A stretch of DNA of 64,000 nt from Halomonas sp. (GCF_029263665.1 NZ_JAJUFQ010000017.1:36995-100994), one strand, 5' to 3'; counted from the first letter of the stretch, positions 32,004-40,371 are shown. Translations and numbers: made by a program. The notes: generated by a model not told the origin, from the letters alone.

Positions 32004-32738
32004 TCAGATTTTCGCCAGCGCAATCATTGCAACCCGAGCGAACTTCCCTGCTTGCCTCAGCGCTTCACCATCTTTATACACTGGAATCAGTTCGACCTGA
32101 TGCTCTTCAATGGTTCGAGCTTTTCCGGCCGCTTCGAGCCGCGCCAGCTCTGCATTAACCCTGTCCTCAGGCATGGGCCATACATGCATGCTGTTCCGAT
32201 GCTTAGGCTGAACCTCGCGGACAACCACCCGAGCCTTTTGGTTCGGGACAGCAGCAAATCCAAGTGCTTTGGAATACCAGTCGAGATGCTCAGCGATGTG
32301 GTCATAGCTTTTCGCCCAAGGTGTATTACTGACTGCCCTAGGGTGCAGTTTCGCTGCATGAATGAGCGCTGCCAGTAGCTGGCGTGGTGGCACCTTCGCT
32401 GCTTCTATCCACTTGCGAGCCAATTCGTGCTGTTCATGTGTGTAGATGCCCCGATCGTACATGGTTGCAAGCGGCTCACGAGCAATAGCAGTACTACCTG
32501 GTCCTTCTCCGATACTTGCCAGGGGATTGGCCGAGTGCCATCCCAAGTTCTGATGGATATGCACCGTCCTACGCTCAGCTTCAATATCGAGGATTCGTGT
32601 CACAAACACACGAGCTGCATCCGGATCATGTTGCTCGTGTGACTGACGAGCCAGCTCACGCAGCTTCCAGATACCCACCTTCTGATAGTCCATCTTCTTT
32701 CCCTGCTGACCTTTTCTTTCCATCGCCATGACTGCCAC
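32004..32738 (-). CDS. Unknown protein in Q (late antiterminator) position
   Basis: A 244-residue basic protein, last of the early minus-strand operon and first before the late block, which is where lambdoid phages encode the Q antiterminator. I see no clear Q family motif; the N-terminal MDYQKVGIWKLRELARQSHEQ and the conserved-looking WHSANPLASIGEGPGSTAI are distinctive. Several intrinsic terminators downstream make an antiterminator necessary, so this is the best candidate by position. Starts at GTG 32738 (AAGGGG upstream) or at ATG 32693 are possible. Confidence 0.6.
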   Translation of the reverse strand: MAVMAMERKGQQGKKMDYQKVGIWKLRELARQSHEQHDPDAARVFVTRILDIEAERRTVHIHQNLGWHSANPLASIGEGPGSTAIAREPLATMYDRGIYTHEQHELARKWIEAAKVPPRQLLAALIHAAKLHPRAVSNTPWAKSYDHIAEHLDWYSKALGFAAVPNQKARVVVREVQPKHRNSMHVWPMPEDRVNAELARLEAAGKARTIEEHQVELIPVYKDGEALRQAGKFARVAMIALAKI

Positions 32739-32741
32739 TGC

Positions 32742-33245
32742 TCACCCCTTACGCCAGTCCGTGCCACTTGCCAGCACCAGTTGAGGGCCTACTACTTGAG
32801 TGCGCGGCCAGCTTGCGTACTCGATCAGCGCCCGTTTTGCCTCTTCGTACCCACGCGCCAGCACAGCGCAGTAACCCTGATACTCGGAACCTTCCAGCCA
32901 CTTCTCCTGGCTATCAGCAAGATCCGCATCGCGGGGCGGGGTCGCTTTAAATTCAAGATAAAGACCATGCCAGCCACCACGAGCCTGGCGAACCACCAAG
33001 TCGGATACACCGGCCTTCACGCCCTGACGTTTCAGGTCTGCTGCCGTCTTCTTGTTGCGGTGCCCTCCATTGGGAACGTGATAGAGGTGGTCATAGAGCT
33101 CACCCACTGATGTACCCTGCATCTTCTGGCCATTGAGCCACACCAGCAGGGCGGTCTGCTCTTGGCCTTCCCAGTCAGTGGGACGACGGCGGGGAGTGCC
33201 TGAGCTTGTTCGACGACGTACATTTGGCCTTCTGGCAACAGTCAT
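32742..33245 (-). CDS. VRR-NUC domain nuclease
   Basis: A 167-residue protein with a basic N-terminus and a VRR-NUC fold: YHVPNGGHRNKKTAADLKRQGVKAGVSDLVV, with the metal-binding Asp, then GLYLEFKATPP with the Glu-x-Lys pair. Such nucleases are common in the ninR-like region of lambdoid phages and act on DNA junctions or flaps. AGGAG precedes the start at 33245, which overlaps the previous stop (ATGA). Confidence 0.85.
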   Translation of the reverse strand: MTVARRPNVRRRTSSGTPRRRPTDWEGQEQTALLVWLNGQKMQGTSVGELYDHLYHVPNGGHRNKKTAADLKRQGVKAGVSDLVVRQARGGWHGLYLEFKATPPRDADLADSQEKWLEGSEYQGYCAVLARGYEEAKRALIEYASWPRTQVVGPQLVLASGTDWRKG

Positions 33246-33532
33246 CCAACTCTCCTTTGCTGGCGCTCCCATTCCTGGTAGTCCGCAACGATCTTGTTCA
33301 GCATGTGGATGGCCGAGTCGTTGTGATCGATCTCGGCACGGCTCGCCACATTGCAGCTGGCGCGGATGAAGTCAGCGGCATCACACTCTGAATGAGTGCC
33401 GTCTGGGAGCTGCTCATGCGCCAGCCCATGCGCTTGCCGACGGCGCTGATCGAGATACAAGCGGAAGCGAGGGTTCGCGCACAACATGGCAGCACGGCGA
33501 GACTGAGGCCCGCCTTTAACCAGGCCTGTCAC
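33242..33532 (-). CDS. Hypothetical early protein, 96 residues
   Basis: Basic N-terminal half and acidic helical C-terminal half, with four Cys spread through the first 65 residues (MLCANP, SECDAA, ASCNVA). Overlaps both neighbours by ATGA, so it is translated as part of the early operon. Unrecognised. Confidence 0.6.
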   Translation of the reverse strand: MTGLVKGGPQSRRAAMLCANPRFRLYLDQRRRQAHGLAHEQLPDGTHSECDAADFIRASCNVASRAEIDHNDSAIHMLNKIVADYQEWERQQRRVG

Positions 33533-34377
33533 TGGCGGATCCTCCCTGCAGCCTCTCCGGCCAGGGCAAAGTAGGCAGCACCATCTTCATAACTGTCTGC
33601 CCGGTATCCACCTTGCTGACTGCGCACAGCTTTCAAAAGGCTCATGAACAACCAACCTTGCTCCTCGGTAAGCTCCAGCCCGGTGACTTCGCGGAAGGCA
33701 CCGACGGTGGCTCCCATTGAGCGCTCCCCCTCTGGCTTGTCATAGGTGGCAGCACGGTCACGCATGTGAGCGCCAGCACGATCCAGGATGCCCTGGGCAG
33801 TGACGACGACAGGCTCAGGGGCGTCGTATACTTCCTTCTCTGCACAGTCACCGCACCGGTACTCCAGGAAGTGGACCTCTTCCCTGGTCATCTTTTTCCC
33901 GCAATCGCAGAACACCAGCGAATCAGACTTGATAGGTGTTGCTACCCCAAGGCCCGTTACAAGACCATCCCCGTCAGTGATCGAGACCAAGCCAGCAACC
34001 TCCTGCAGAGTCTTGGCACCACTGCCTGCAACTTCACCTTTGTCAGCATTCGGCTGCCCGTCAGTGACTGGCGCGTCATCCAGCTTCTCTGCTTGTTTGG
34101 TGCTGGGCTCATTAGGGGTTGCAACCTTGGTATCGAAAGTCGGATAGCCGACAGCTTGCTTACCCGAAGGTGTCGGCACCCATCGATTACCTACCACCCT
34201 GACGACATATCCCTTCGCCTTGAGCCTTCCCAGGTCTGTTGCTACACCCTCACGCGCACTTTCTGACCGAACATTGCATGCAGCCTGCACGATCATGAGC
34301 TTCACTGGATGGCGGCTCTGAGAGTGCTCATGCACCAAGGCCTTTAGGGATTTCATTTCGCTTGTTGTCAGGCTCAT
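33529..34377 (-). CDS. Early protein with winged-helix N-terminus and DUF6378-like C-terminus
   Basis: A 282-residue protein of three parts. Residues 1-75 look like a winged helix (SEMKSLKALVHEHSQSRHPVKLMIVQAACNVRSESAREGVATDLGRLKAKGYV). A low-complexity linker follows, then a four-Cys zinc ribbon (FCDCGKKMTREEVHFLEYRCGDC). The end, ILDRAGAHMRDRAATYDKPEGERSMGATVGAFREVTGLEL, fits the DUF6378 phage domain. The function of that domain is not established. Coupled by ATGA overlap to both neighbours. Confidence 0.65.
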   Translation of the reverse strand: MSLTTSEMKSLKALVHEHSQSRHPVKLMIVQAACNVRSESAREGVATDLGRLKAKGYVVRVVGNRWVPTPSGKQAVGYPTFDTKVATPNEPSTKQAEKLDDAPVTDGQPNADKGEVAGSGAKTLQEVAGLVSITDGDGLVTGLGVATPIKSDSLVFCDCGKKMTREEVHFLEYRCGDCAEKEVYDAPEPVVVTAQGILDRAGAHMRDRAATYDKPEGERSMGATVGAFREVTGLELTEEQGWLFMSLLKAVRSQQGGYRADSYEDGAAYFALAGEAAGRIRQ

Positions 34378-34589
34378 GCCGCTACCTCTCCATGCGTATG
34401 TACTGTTTTCTGTTCTTTTACTGGGCGGATCACTTCAAGTATCGGGAACGCCTGGCGTTCGGCATCGATCAGGGGAAGGACTCCCAACACGTCGGAATCT
34501 ATTTTCACTATGGCTTGGCGCAGGTTTTGGGTGTCTGCCTGCCATATGGCCTCGTCAATGGAGCCAGCAATGGTGGCGCAGAGGATCAT
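34374..34589 (-). CDS. Hypothetical early protein, 71 residues
   Basis: Small, mixed alpha/beta (LCATIAGSIDEAIWQADTQNLRQAIVKIDSDVLGVLPLIDAERQAF). Kept as a gene because it overlaps both neighbours by four bases in a chain of coupled genes. No family recognised. Confidence 0.5.
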   Translation of the reverse strand: MILCATIAGSIDEAIWQADTQNLRQAIVKIDSDVLGVLPLIDAERQAFPILEVIRPVKEQKTVHTHGEVAA

Positions 34590-34837
34590 GCGTCACCATC
34601 CTTCATGTGCTTACCGTCGATGGTCAGTCGAGGCGTAATGCCACCGCCAGGAGCTCTGAGATACTGCAAGCCGGTTTTGGCATCTGTGACCACTGATACG
34701 CCGCTGCGGCCATCGACTGGATCGCTGTCGTCTTTGTGGTTATCGACTCTGCTGATCACACCGTAAACAAGTGCGCAGACACAGATCGCGACCATCGTGC
34801 CCATAGCAAAAGCAAACCCCTCATCAAAACGGCTCAT
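34586..34837 (-). CDS. Small membrane-anchored protein, DUF6440-like
   Basis: An 83-residue protein with an N-terminal membrane helix (AFAMGTMVAICVCALVYGVI) and a C-terminal domain VVTDAKTGLQYLRAPGGGITPRLTIDGK, which matches the short DUF6440 pattern of phages and Gram-positive bacteria. Function unknown. It is coupled to the antirepressor gene by an ATGA overlap. Confidence 0.6.
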   Translation of the reverse strand: MSRFDEGFAFAMGTMVAICVCALVYGVISRVDNHKDDSDPVDGRSGVSVVTDAKTGLQYLRAPGGGITPRLTIDGKHMKDGDA

Positions 34838-35640
34838 GCAGCTTCCTCCCGCAAGGCATCACCCACGCTCTCTGGCCACTTGAGCTGCTGCACTGGAGCG
34901 CCATCACCATGTTGCTTACCGGTATCCATCATTCGGCCACCGGCGGCACGACCTGCATCGGTCAGCACCCAATGATTACGCCCGCGTGCATCGGGTTGCT
35001 GGCGCTGGTAGCCCAGGTCACGCAATGCCCGGTTCACGGCAATGGCGCTCATGTCCAACGGCAATCCCAGCTCAGTAGGTGTCAGGTAACGTTCATTGAT
35101 CGGGCTGAGTAGGTGTGTGGCGTTCAGCTCACCAAGCAGGTTGACGCCAGTACGCTTCTGCACGGCTTGGTTGACCGACAGCAGGCGCATGTTGTCGTCG
35201 AAGCCGAATGCTCGAGCTGCAGCGTCCAGGGCGCCAGCAATGGCGGATGCCCGGGCAATGTCCGTCAGACGATCATCGGGGGCTGGCGCAGGAGCCTCGA
35301 CCATCTGATAGGCTCCTGTCTTGCGGATCGCTGGTAGGACCTCGGATGTCACCCACTTCTTGAATGTCTTTGCCTCTGGTTTACGGCTGCGAAGGACAGC
35401 GGAATACAGGCCAGACTCGTTGATGACGCTTAGCCCACGGTCCTGCTCAACACCATTGGCAGACCTGACCGCCACAATGTGGCGCCCCTTTTCATCTTCA
35501 TCGAGGAGGCGTGTCATTCGGTGGGGGCTGTCGTATTCCAAGGCCTCGGCCACGTCTGCAGCTACGAACCACACCTCACCATCACGATCAACGACACGGA
35601 CCTGATGGCTGTTGAAATCGAATGGAATCACATTGCTCAT
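34834..35640 (-). CDS. BRO-family antirepressor
   Basis: A 268-residue protein with an N-terminal BRO-N domain (VRVVDRDGEVWFVAADVAEALEYDSPHRMTRLLDEDEKG, then SVINESGLYSAVLRSRKPEAKTFKKWVTSEVLPAIRKTG) and a C-terminal region like phage antirepressor/KilA-C type domains (YLTPTELGLPLDMSAIAVNRALRDLGYQR). It probably binds DNA or the CI repressor to favour lytic growth. AGGAGG stands before the start. The leader is also the best local candidate target for the C4-type RNA. Confidence 0.85.
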   Translation of the reverse strand: MSNVIPFDFNSHQVRVVDRDGEVWFVAADVAEALEYDSPHRMTRLLDEDEKGRHIVAVRSANGVEQDRGLSVINESGLYSAVLRSRKPEAKTFKKWVTSEVLPAIRKTGAYQMVEAPAPAPDDRLTDIARASAIAGALDAAARAFGFDDNMRLLSVNQAVQKRTGVNLLGELNATHLLSPINERYLTPTELGLPLDMSAIAVNRALRDLGYQRQQPDARGRNHWVLTDAGRAAGGRMMDTGKQHGDGAPVQQLKWPESVGDALREEAA

Positions 35641-35653
35641 GGGAAACCTCCTG

Positions 35654-36436
35654 TCAGGCCTTAAGGGCAGCGCGAAGGGAACGCAGGCCCTGATCAGAGT
35701 TCATACGATGTGGCAGCCCCGCTGCTTCTGCCCTGCGCTGGGCTTCCTCCTGCCCCGCACGCTCAGCAAGCTCTGCCGGGGTGCGGTGGCTGTCATGCTC
35801 GAGGAGCTGACGCGGCACCAGGTCCTCACCTGCCATCACCCGGTTGGCCAAGGCGGCGTAGTGCTTGTGAAAGCGTTTCTCGAGCCGTGGCCACTGGCTC
35901 TTTGCCGTTGTGTGGGTCAGGTCCCACCAGCCAGTGGCATTGCCTGCCATGTGCACAGCTTCATGGCTCCACCGATGGCGATTCGGCTCATGGGCATGCG
36001 CCAATGCTTCGCACCATGCGTCACCAGTCGCCGGCATTCCAAAGTCCTCCGGTGTCGGCGCCAGCATTGAGACCAGTGCGGGAATGGCCGGTGGCCAGGT
36101 GCTGCCCTCGCGCTTCAGGTCGCTCATGGCACGTTCCACCACCCTGCGTGTCGGTAGCGCTGGCCAGCTTGCTACCTCCTGCGCCAGCTCCCGGCGTGCC
36201 AGCGTCATCATGTCCGCACTCGGGAACGCACTCGAGAATGTCCTCGGGAAGATCGCTTCCAGCCGGGTAAAAATCTGGGCTACCAGCGCCAGCACCTGCT
36301 CCCGCGGTGGGTTCTCCAGGCGATCCGCCTTCTGGCCACCAGCCATCTGCCCAGCTGAGGTCGAGCGGGTTGGCAAGGGCTTCCCGGACGCGGCGGCGCT
36401 CATCGCTCGAGCTGTCAGGTTGGCGATGTTGTGCAT
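35654..36436 (-). CDS. Replication protein P-like (helicase loader)
   Basis: A 260-residue protein in the position of lambda P. VLALVAQIFTRLEAIFPRTFSSAFPSADMMTLARRELAQEV and the later HRWSHEAVHMAGNATGWWDLTHTT fit the phage P family, which brings host DnaB to the O-bound origin. The ATG at 36436 has GGAGGAA at good spacing; an upstream TTG is not needed. Its first 416 bases overlap the O-type gene in another frame, far more than usual. Confidence 0.75.
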   Translation of the reverse strand: MHNIANLTARAMSAAASGKPLPTRSTSAGQMAGGQKADRLENPPREQVLALVAQIFTRLEAIFPRTFSSAFPSADMMTLARRELAQEVASWPALPTRRVVERAMSDLKREGSTWPPAIPALVSMLAPTPEDFGMPATGDAWCEALAHAHEPNRHRWSHEAVHMAGNATGWWDLTHTTAKSQWPRLEKRFHKHYAALANRVMAGEDLVPRQLLEHDSHRTPAELAERAGQEEAQRRAEAAGLPHRMNSDQGLRSLRAALKA

Positions 36437-37295
36437 GGGCAATTCCTCCGGTGGACACCTGGGTAGGCATGGCTAGGATCTGACGCTGACGATTTTCGTA
36501 AACCCAACGAGCAAGGCGGCCGTGCCATCCGCTTTGAGTCATTGGGCGGCCGTTCTCGGCAAAGTGGCCGGTGAAGTCAGCGAGCTCTGCTGGTGTGGGC
36601 TGGGCATCGGCAGGCAAGCCGCGACGTTGAGCCATGGCAGCGAACAGGGATGCATCCGGCTCCCAGTCGTAGGTCATCGGGAATGAGCGAGACATGCCGC
36701 CAAGGGGCTGGCCATCGTCGTCCAGGTGTTTGGCCCGGTCGTGATGCGACGCGCCCGCGTCAGAAAGAGAGGGGGTATTCTCTGTTGTAGTCTCTGTAAG
36801 AAAACTCCCATTGGTCGATTCTGTAGACGCCGTTTGGGAGAAACATGTTTCTCCGGTTGGGAGATTCTTGCTTCTCCCATCGGGAGAAACTGGACAACCA
36901 TGCGGGCTGGAGGCTTGTTCCGCTTTCTTGTCGTCGCTCAAAGCTTGCGCCAGCGCTTCAGCCAGGCGATCACAGTTCACCCGATACCAGGTCTTGGCGG
37001 GCATGCCCTTCCGAGCCTCCTCAAGCACCCCCAGGGCAACCAATTGACGCCTGGCAGTAGCCTGCTGCTTGGCGCTCATGCCCGTCTCGGATTCCCAGCT
37101 GTCATGCGGGCCTTCCTGTTCCTTCCAAAACCACCCTTCTCGGCGCTGTGCCGTTGGCGTGTTGCACAGAAACAGCGCCTGGGACAGGAAGATGGCGCCC
37201 TGCACGTTGACACCCGGCAGCTTGGTGAACACCGGCTGATAGGCAACAGGACGGCCCAGCAGGGACGGGAGCATGGCGGCAGTGATGTTGCTCAT
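36021..37295 (-). CDS. Replication protein O-like with DnaT-type domain
   Basis: A 424-residue protein. An N-terminal winged-helix region (residues 1-110, with GWFWKEQEGPHDSWESETGMSAKQQATARRQLVALGVLE) is followed by a linker and a DnaT-like domain (PMTYDWEPDASLFAAMAQRRGLPADAQPTPAELADFTGHF, then GWHGRLARWVYENRQRQ). It should bind the phage origin. After about residue 325 the sequence turns into Gly/Ala/Pro-rich text (AGAGAGAGS, TPGAGAGG) that simply shadows the P gene, so the natural C-terminus may have been near SWADGWW and the present tail may be an extension by mutation. Confidence 0.78.
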   Translation of the reverse strand: MSNITAAMLPSLLGRPVAYQPVFTKLPGVNVQGAIFLSQALFLCNTPTAQRREGWFWKEQEGPHDSWESETGMSAKQQATARRQLVALGVLEEARKGMPAKTWYRVNCDRLAEALAQALSDDKKAEQASSPHGCPVSPDGRSKNLPTGETCFSQTASTESTNGSFLTETTTENTPSLSDAGASHHDRAKHLDDDGQPLGGMSRSFPMTYDWEPDASLFAAMAQRRGLPADAQPTPAELADFTGHFAENGRPMTQSGWHGRLARWVYENRQRQILAMPTQVSTGGIAHAQHRQPDSSSDERRRVREALANPLDLSWADGWWPEGGSPGEPTAGAGAGAGSPDFYPAGSDLPEDILECVPECGHDDAGTPGAGAGGSKLASATDTQGGGTCHERPEARGQHLATGHSRTGLNAGADTGGLWNAGDW

Positions 37296-37375
37296 GCGAC
37301 ACCCCCACCGATATAGAGGGCCATGCCGTTACCCGTTACATTGGGAGTTCCCACACAACCAAATGGAGCAACAGC

Positions 37376-37606
37376 ATGGCCGAAACTGATCAAATGCTGA
37401 AAGCCGTCCTCGTCATGCAAGCTGAGATTCTGGGGAGGCTGGACTCTATAGAGCGACACATCCAAGCTGACCAGAGTTGGCATAACGAATCCAGAGGCGA
37501 GGCTTTGGCTGCCATGGAGTACATTGCCGACTGCGACATCGGAAAAGAGATCTGGAAGGACCTGCAGCCCATTATCCGGAAGATCAGCGCTTTCCAGGAC
37601 CATTAG
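37376..37606 (+). CDS. Small coiled-coil protein opposite early operon
   Basis: A 76-residue acidic helical protein (MAETDQMLKAVLVMQAEILGRLDSIERHIQADQSW and on) preceded by GGAG. It fills the gap between the O gene and the 98-residue gene but runs against them, so it is a likely moron. An overlapping minus-strand frame lacks a ribosome site and is less protein-like. Unrecognised. Confidence 0.5.
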   Translation: MAETDQMLKAVLVMQAEILGRLDSIERHIQADQSWHNESRGEALAAMEYIADCDIGKEIWKDLQPIIRKISAFQDH

Positions 37607-37899
37607 AGCTTCTCCAGGATTTCAGTGAGATCGTCTTTCCGCGTCGCCTTAATATGCTGGTCTAGGCGGCGCGCCCACGCTTCGCCGAGCATTCGGTCGG
37701 ACAGGTACCGGTGGTGATTCATCTGCATGTTCATTTCGATCCACCTACCACTGCTGGCCAGCGACATAAGCATGTGCCCTTTGGCACCAGTGAAGGTCGC
37801 CCCTTCTTCCATCGCCTCAAGAACTCGATCAAGCTCTGCGCCACGACCTTTGCGCACCAGGCGAATCACTGCTGCCATTCGCTGTAATGTCTTCAGCAT
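37603..37899 (-). CDS. Hypothetical early protein, 98 residues
   Basis: A basic helical protein (MLKTLQRMAAVIRLVRKGRGAELDRVLEAMEEGATFTG and on) that starts on the stop of the previous gene (TGATG). Its position between Cro and O is that of lambda CII, but I see no CII-type helix-turn-helix. Function unknown. Confidence 0.6.
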   Translation of the reverse strand: MLKTLQRMAAVIRLVRKGRGAELDRVLEAMEEGATFTGAKGHMLMSLASSGRWIEMNMQMNHHRYLSDRMLGEAWARRLDQHIKATRKDDLTEILEKL

Positions 37900-38447
37900 C
37901 ACTCTTCCCCCCGAGGCCGTTCGAACGGTCGAAAGGCGCATGAGCGAATATCCTTTGCTGAAATCAGCCCTGGATCGTCATTCCCCTTAAGCTCCTGGCT
38001 TTCCTTTGACTCAATTGGCCCGCCTTTGACCTGCTCAAGGCGGGCCACTGCAAGTGCCAGTTGGGCGTGAGCGACCTGCACCTTGGCCGCTTCAACCTTG
38101 GCACTACATGGATCCGATATGGACCCATTGTCTTGAAGGCTGGCTTCTTCTAACTGATCTGCCGGTATGGCACGTGATAGGAGATCTTTCTCTCGCTTTG
38201 CTCGCTCAGCAAGATCAGACACCGGACAGTCAATATCCTGGAGGCCGAGACGAGCTCGGTATGCTGATACGGCCACCTGAAGCTCTCTCACCTTGGATTG
38301 AAGGCGAGATTGATTACGGGCAGCTTCCTGTGCCGCCTCCTCTTTCTCAGCCATTGCTTCACGCAGTTGCCAGACGAGCCTCCCCAGGGTGATTTCAGCT
38401 TCACACTGATCCAGCTCGGTAGGCGGAACCACCTTAAAATCCGTCAT
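37899..38447 (-). CDS. Hypothetical coiled-coil early protein
   Basis: A 182-residue protein dominated by a coiled coil at about residues 20-80 (LREAMAEKEEAAQEAARNQSRLQSKVRELQ) and again near 125-150. GGGAGCAAAT precedes the start, second gene after Cro in the PR-type operon. I do not recognise a family; structural or DNA-replication accessory roles are both open. Confidence 0.6.
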   Translation of the reverse strand: MTDFKVVPPTELDQCEAEITLGRLVWQLREAMAEKEEAAQEAARNQSRLQSKVRELQVAVSAYRARLGLQDIDCPVSDLAERAKREKDLLSRAIPADQLEEASLQDNGSISDPCSAKVEAAKVQVAHAQLALAVARLEQVKGGPIESKESQELKGNDDPGLISAKDIRSCAFRPFERPRGEE

Positions 38448-38500
38448 ATTTGCTCCCGAAAAACCTGTACGTCTATTCACCCCGATCAGTCGGATGTTGC

Positions 38501-38761
38501 CTATGCATCAGCAGGGATAAGCTTTGGTCTACTGGAAGGGAGTAGCTCCGGCCAAAGCACATGCCAGTCATTTGGACGGAGGGATTTGCGCGAGGTAGCA
38601 CCAGCAGACGCCGCTTCTACCCGAACAGCTATTTCTGGAGAGGCTGTCTTATGCCCGTATGCAATCTGTTTGAGATAGGCACGTGTGGTGCCTGTGGACG
38701 AGACCTGATCATCACTGGCACTTCGCAGCCAGTTGAGTAGGCCTTCATGGCGAGTCTTCAT
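38501..38761 (-). CDS. Cro/YdaS-type regulator
   Basis: An 86-residue protein resembling YdaS/Cro HTH proteins: LLNWLRSASDDQVSSTGTTRAYLKQIAYGHKTASPEIAVRVEAAS. It is the first gene of the leftward early operon, divergent from the CI repressor, and separated from it by three operator palindromes. It should act as Cro, turning down the repressor after induction. GGAG lies before the ATG. Confidence 0.82.
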   Translation of the reverse strand: MKTRHEGLLNWLRSASDDQVSSTGTTRAYLKQIAYGHKTASPEIAVRVEAASAGATSRKSLRPNDWHVLWPELLPSSRPKLIPADA

Positions 38762-38788
38762 GGGCGGCTCCTGTGTCTATCGCCCAAA

Positions 38789-38817
38789 TGATTACCTGCG
38801 GGTAATGTTATAGTCAA
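38789..38817 (-). promoter_or_regulatory. PR-like early promoter (leftward)
   Basis: On the minus strand, TTGACT at 38817-38812 and TAATCA at 38794-38789 are 17 bases apart. The -10 region lies within operator O1. The layout matches the PL-like promoter at 41,151 almost base for base. Confidence 0.85.
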
Positions 38818-38845
38818 TACCTCGGGGTAATTTACCTATGAGTAA
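38792..38845. promoter_or_regulatory. CI/Cro operators O1-O3 (right cluster)
   Basis: Three palindromes of the form TTACC-N4-GGTAA: TTACCTGCGGGTAA at 38792-38805, ATACCTCGGGGTAA at 38817-38830 and TTACCTATGAGTAA at 38832-38845. O1 covers the -10 of the Cro promoter, O2 abuts the -35, and O3 lies toward the CI start, as in lambda OR. Confidence 0.88.
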
Positions 38846-38865
38846 CAGTGTTCGAATATATGCCG

Positions 38866-39561
38866 ATGAACATTGCCGACCTACGTAGAGAGAACCTGCG
38901 AAAACTCCTTGAAGATCGCTTTGAGGGGAAAAAATCTGCTTTGGCTCACGCGATTGAGCGTGAGCCAAGCTACATATCGCGCTGTCTCAGCGATAAATCT
39001 CACAGAAAGAAAATTGGTGAAGACTTCGCGAGGCACATCGAACGCTCGCTCAACCTCCCATCTGGCTGGATGGACCAAGACCAGGATAAAAGTAGTGCCG
39101 TGGTCAGTGAGCATCCGGCCTTCAAAGAGTCGAATGTGGCTCCACCTCCCAAGATGGAGGGATATGTGCCTGTTCTTTCATGGATACAGGCTGGCGCATG
39201 GACAGATATGTCCAATGTTGACTTCATCAGCGATGAGATGGTGCCGAAACCACCAGGGAGTTCAGACAATACGTTCGGTCTTAGAGTTCGCGGACAGTCT
39301 ATGGCGCCGAAGTACGAACCGGGGTTGATCATCTATGTTGATCCGGAGGTGCCCGCATACGATGGCGATGATGTAGTGGCAATTCTCACTGAGGATAATG
39401 AGGCCACCTTTAAACAGCTGGTAGAGGAGCCCGGTGGTCGGCGTCTGCTCAAAGCCAGAAACCCCAGTTGGCCAGACCCATGGGTACCGATCAATGGAAA
39501 TTGCGAGATCATTGGTGTGGTCATTGGGTTTCTGTGGATGCGGGCTCCGAGAACTTCGTGA
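38866..39561 (+). CDS. LexA-like CI repressor
   Basis: A 231-residue prophage repressor. The N-terminal HTH includes KKSALAHAIEREPSYISRCLSDKSHRKKIGEDFARHIE. The C-terminal S24 peptidase domain has the Ala-Gly cleavage site in SWIQAGAW, the nucleophile Ser in RGQSMAPKYEPG and the Lys in EATFKQLVEE. RecA filaments should therefore trigger self-cleavage and induction. I place the start at ATG 38866 (MNIADLRREN); ATG 38860 and GTG 38848 are in frame, and none has a strong ribosome site. Confidence 0.92.
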   Translation: MNIADLRRENLRKLLEDRFEGKKSALAHAIEREPSYISRCLSDKSHRKKIGEDFARHIERSLNLPSGWMDQDQDKSSAVVSEHPAFKESNVAPPPKMEGYVPVLSWIQAGAWTDMSNVDFISDEMVPKPPGSSDNTFGLRVRGQSMAPKYEPGLIIYVDPEVPAYDGDDVVAILTEDNEATFKQLVEEPGGRRLLKARNPSWPDPWVPINGNCEIIGVVIGFLWMRAPRTS

Positions 39562-39648
39562 TAGTGTCCAGCATGTGCCATGAGGCAAGCCATGCCCTGG
39601 AGCACAAGAAAGAACTTGCCTCCCTATGAATACATCTCTTGTAATGGC

Positions 39649-39654
39649 TATAAT
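39649..39654 (+). promoter_or_regulatory. Perfect -10 box giving a leaderless transcript
   Basis: TATAAT at 39649-39654 ends six bases before the ATG at 39661, so initiation at the usual distance would start at or beside the A of the start codon. No ribosome site is present. The -35 region (TATGAA) is weak. Confidence 0.6.
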
Positions 39655-39660
39655 CCAGTC

Positions 39661-40371
39661 ATGAAAACGCTCACCCTTCACTTAGATGGTATCAAGCCGG
39701 CGGATCTCCCCATGAAACGCTTGGCCGAGTACTTGTGCGAGCTTTCCGAGCTGTATGGGAAAGAAGGAAGGGTGCATTTCACTTCTGTTACCAAGGGCTC
39801 AGCAATGCTGAATGCCCGTGTCGATGATGACCACTATACCAAGGTGCTTCATCGTGTGAGAGAAGTAGCCAACGGCGTTGGTCCTAAGGCTGCGACAAAA
39901 GCTTACCGTCGCCTCACGGATCTTATGCAGGAAGACCAGACATCTGGGACGGTGATGTCAGAAGGCGCACAGATTATTCAGTTCCCTCACACACCCAGAA
40001 GGCAAAAACCTATGGTGGTGTTCAGGACTGGAAGTGTGCAGGGCAGGCTGTACACCATAGGTGGTAAAGATGACTCTGTTCCGGTTCGTCTTGAAGGTGC
40101 CAATGGTGAAACCCTTTACTGTGAAACGGACTTGGAAACTGCGGCCCTTCTGGCCCCTCTGCTTTTCAAGCAGATTCGCATCTATGGCAAAGGTGAGTGG
40201 GAGCGTCGCCAGACTGGTGGATGGCGATTGAAGAAGATGCGCATAGCCTCATATGAGCCTCTGGAAAAGGGTTCTCTCAAGGTGGCTATTGAGCGTATGC
40301 GAGAAGCTGGTGGCATCTTGTGGGATCGCATAGATTCCCCTCACAAGTCGATACTGGATCAAAGGGGATAG
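39661..40371 (+). CDS. Unknown protein, partner of PIN nuclease
   Basis: A 236-residue basic protein: MKTLTLHLDGIKPADLPMKRLAEYLCELSELYG, an alpha/beta N-terminal half (HFTSVTKGSAMLNARVDDDHYTKVLHRVREV), then a beta-rich C-terminal part (FRTGSVQGRLYTIGGKDDSVPVRLEGANGETLYCETDL). I do not recognise the family. It lies 1 base ahead of the PIN gene and shares its promoter, which suits a large antitoxin or a sensor that controls the nuclease. The pair lies between the repressor and the PL-type operators, a zone active in lysogens. Confidence 0.75.
   Translation: MKTLTLHLDGIKPADLPMKRLAEYLCELSELYGKEGRVHFTSVTKGSAMLNARVDDDHYTKVLHRVREVANGVGPKAATKAYRRLTDLMQEDQTSGTVMSEGAQIIQFPHTPRRQKPMVVFRTGSVQGRLYTIGGKDDSVPVRLEGANGETLYCETDLETAALLAPLLFKQIRIYGKGEWERRQTGGWRLKKMRIASYEPLEKGSLKVAIERMREAGGILWDRIDSPHKSILDQRG

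Noticed and set aside
37292..37603. Minus-strand frame of 103 codons between O and the 98-residue gene
   Set aside because: It is antisense to a plus-strand gene with a better ribosome site and more natural composition.
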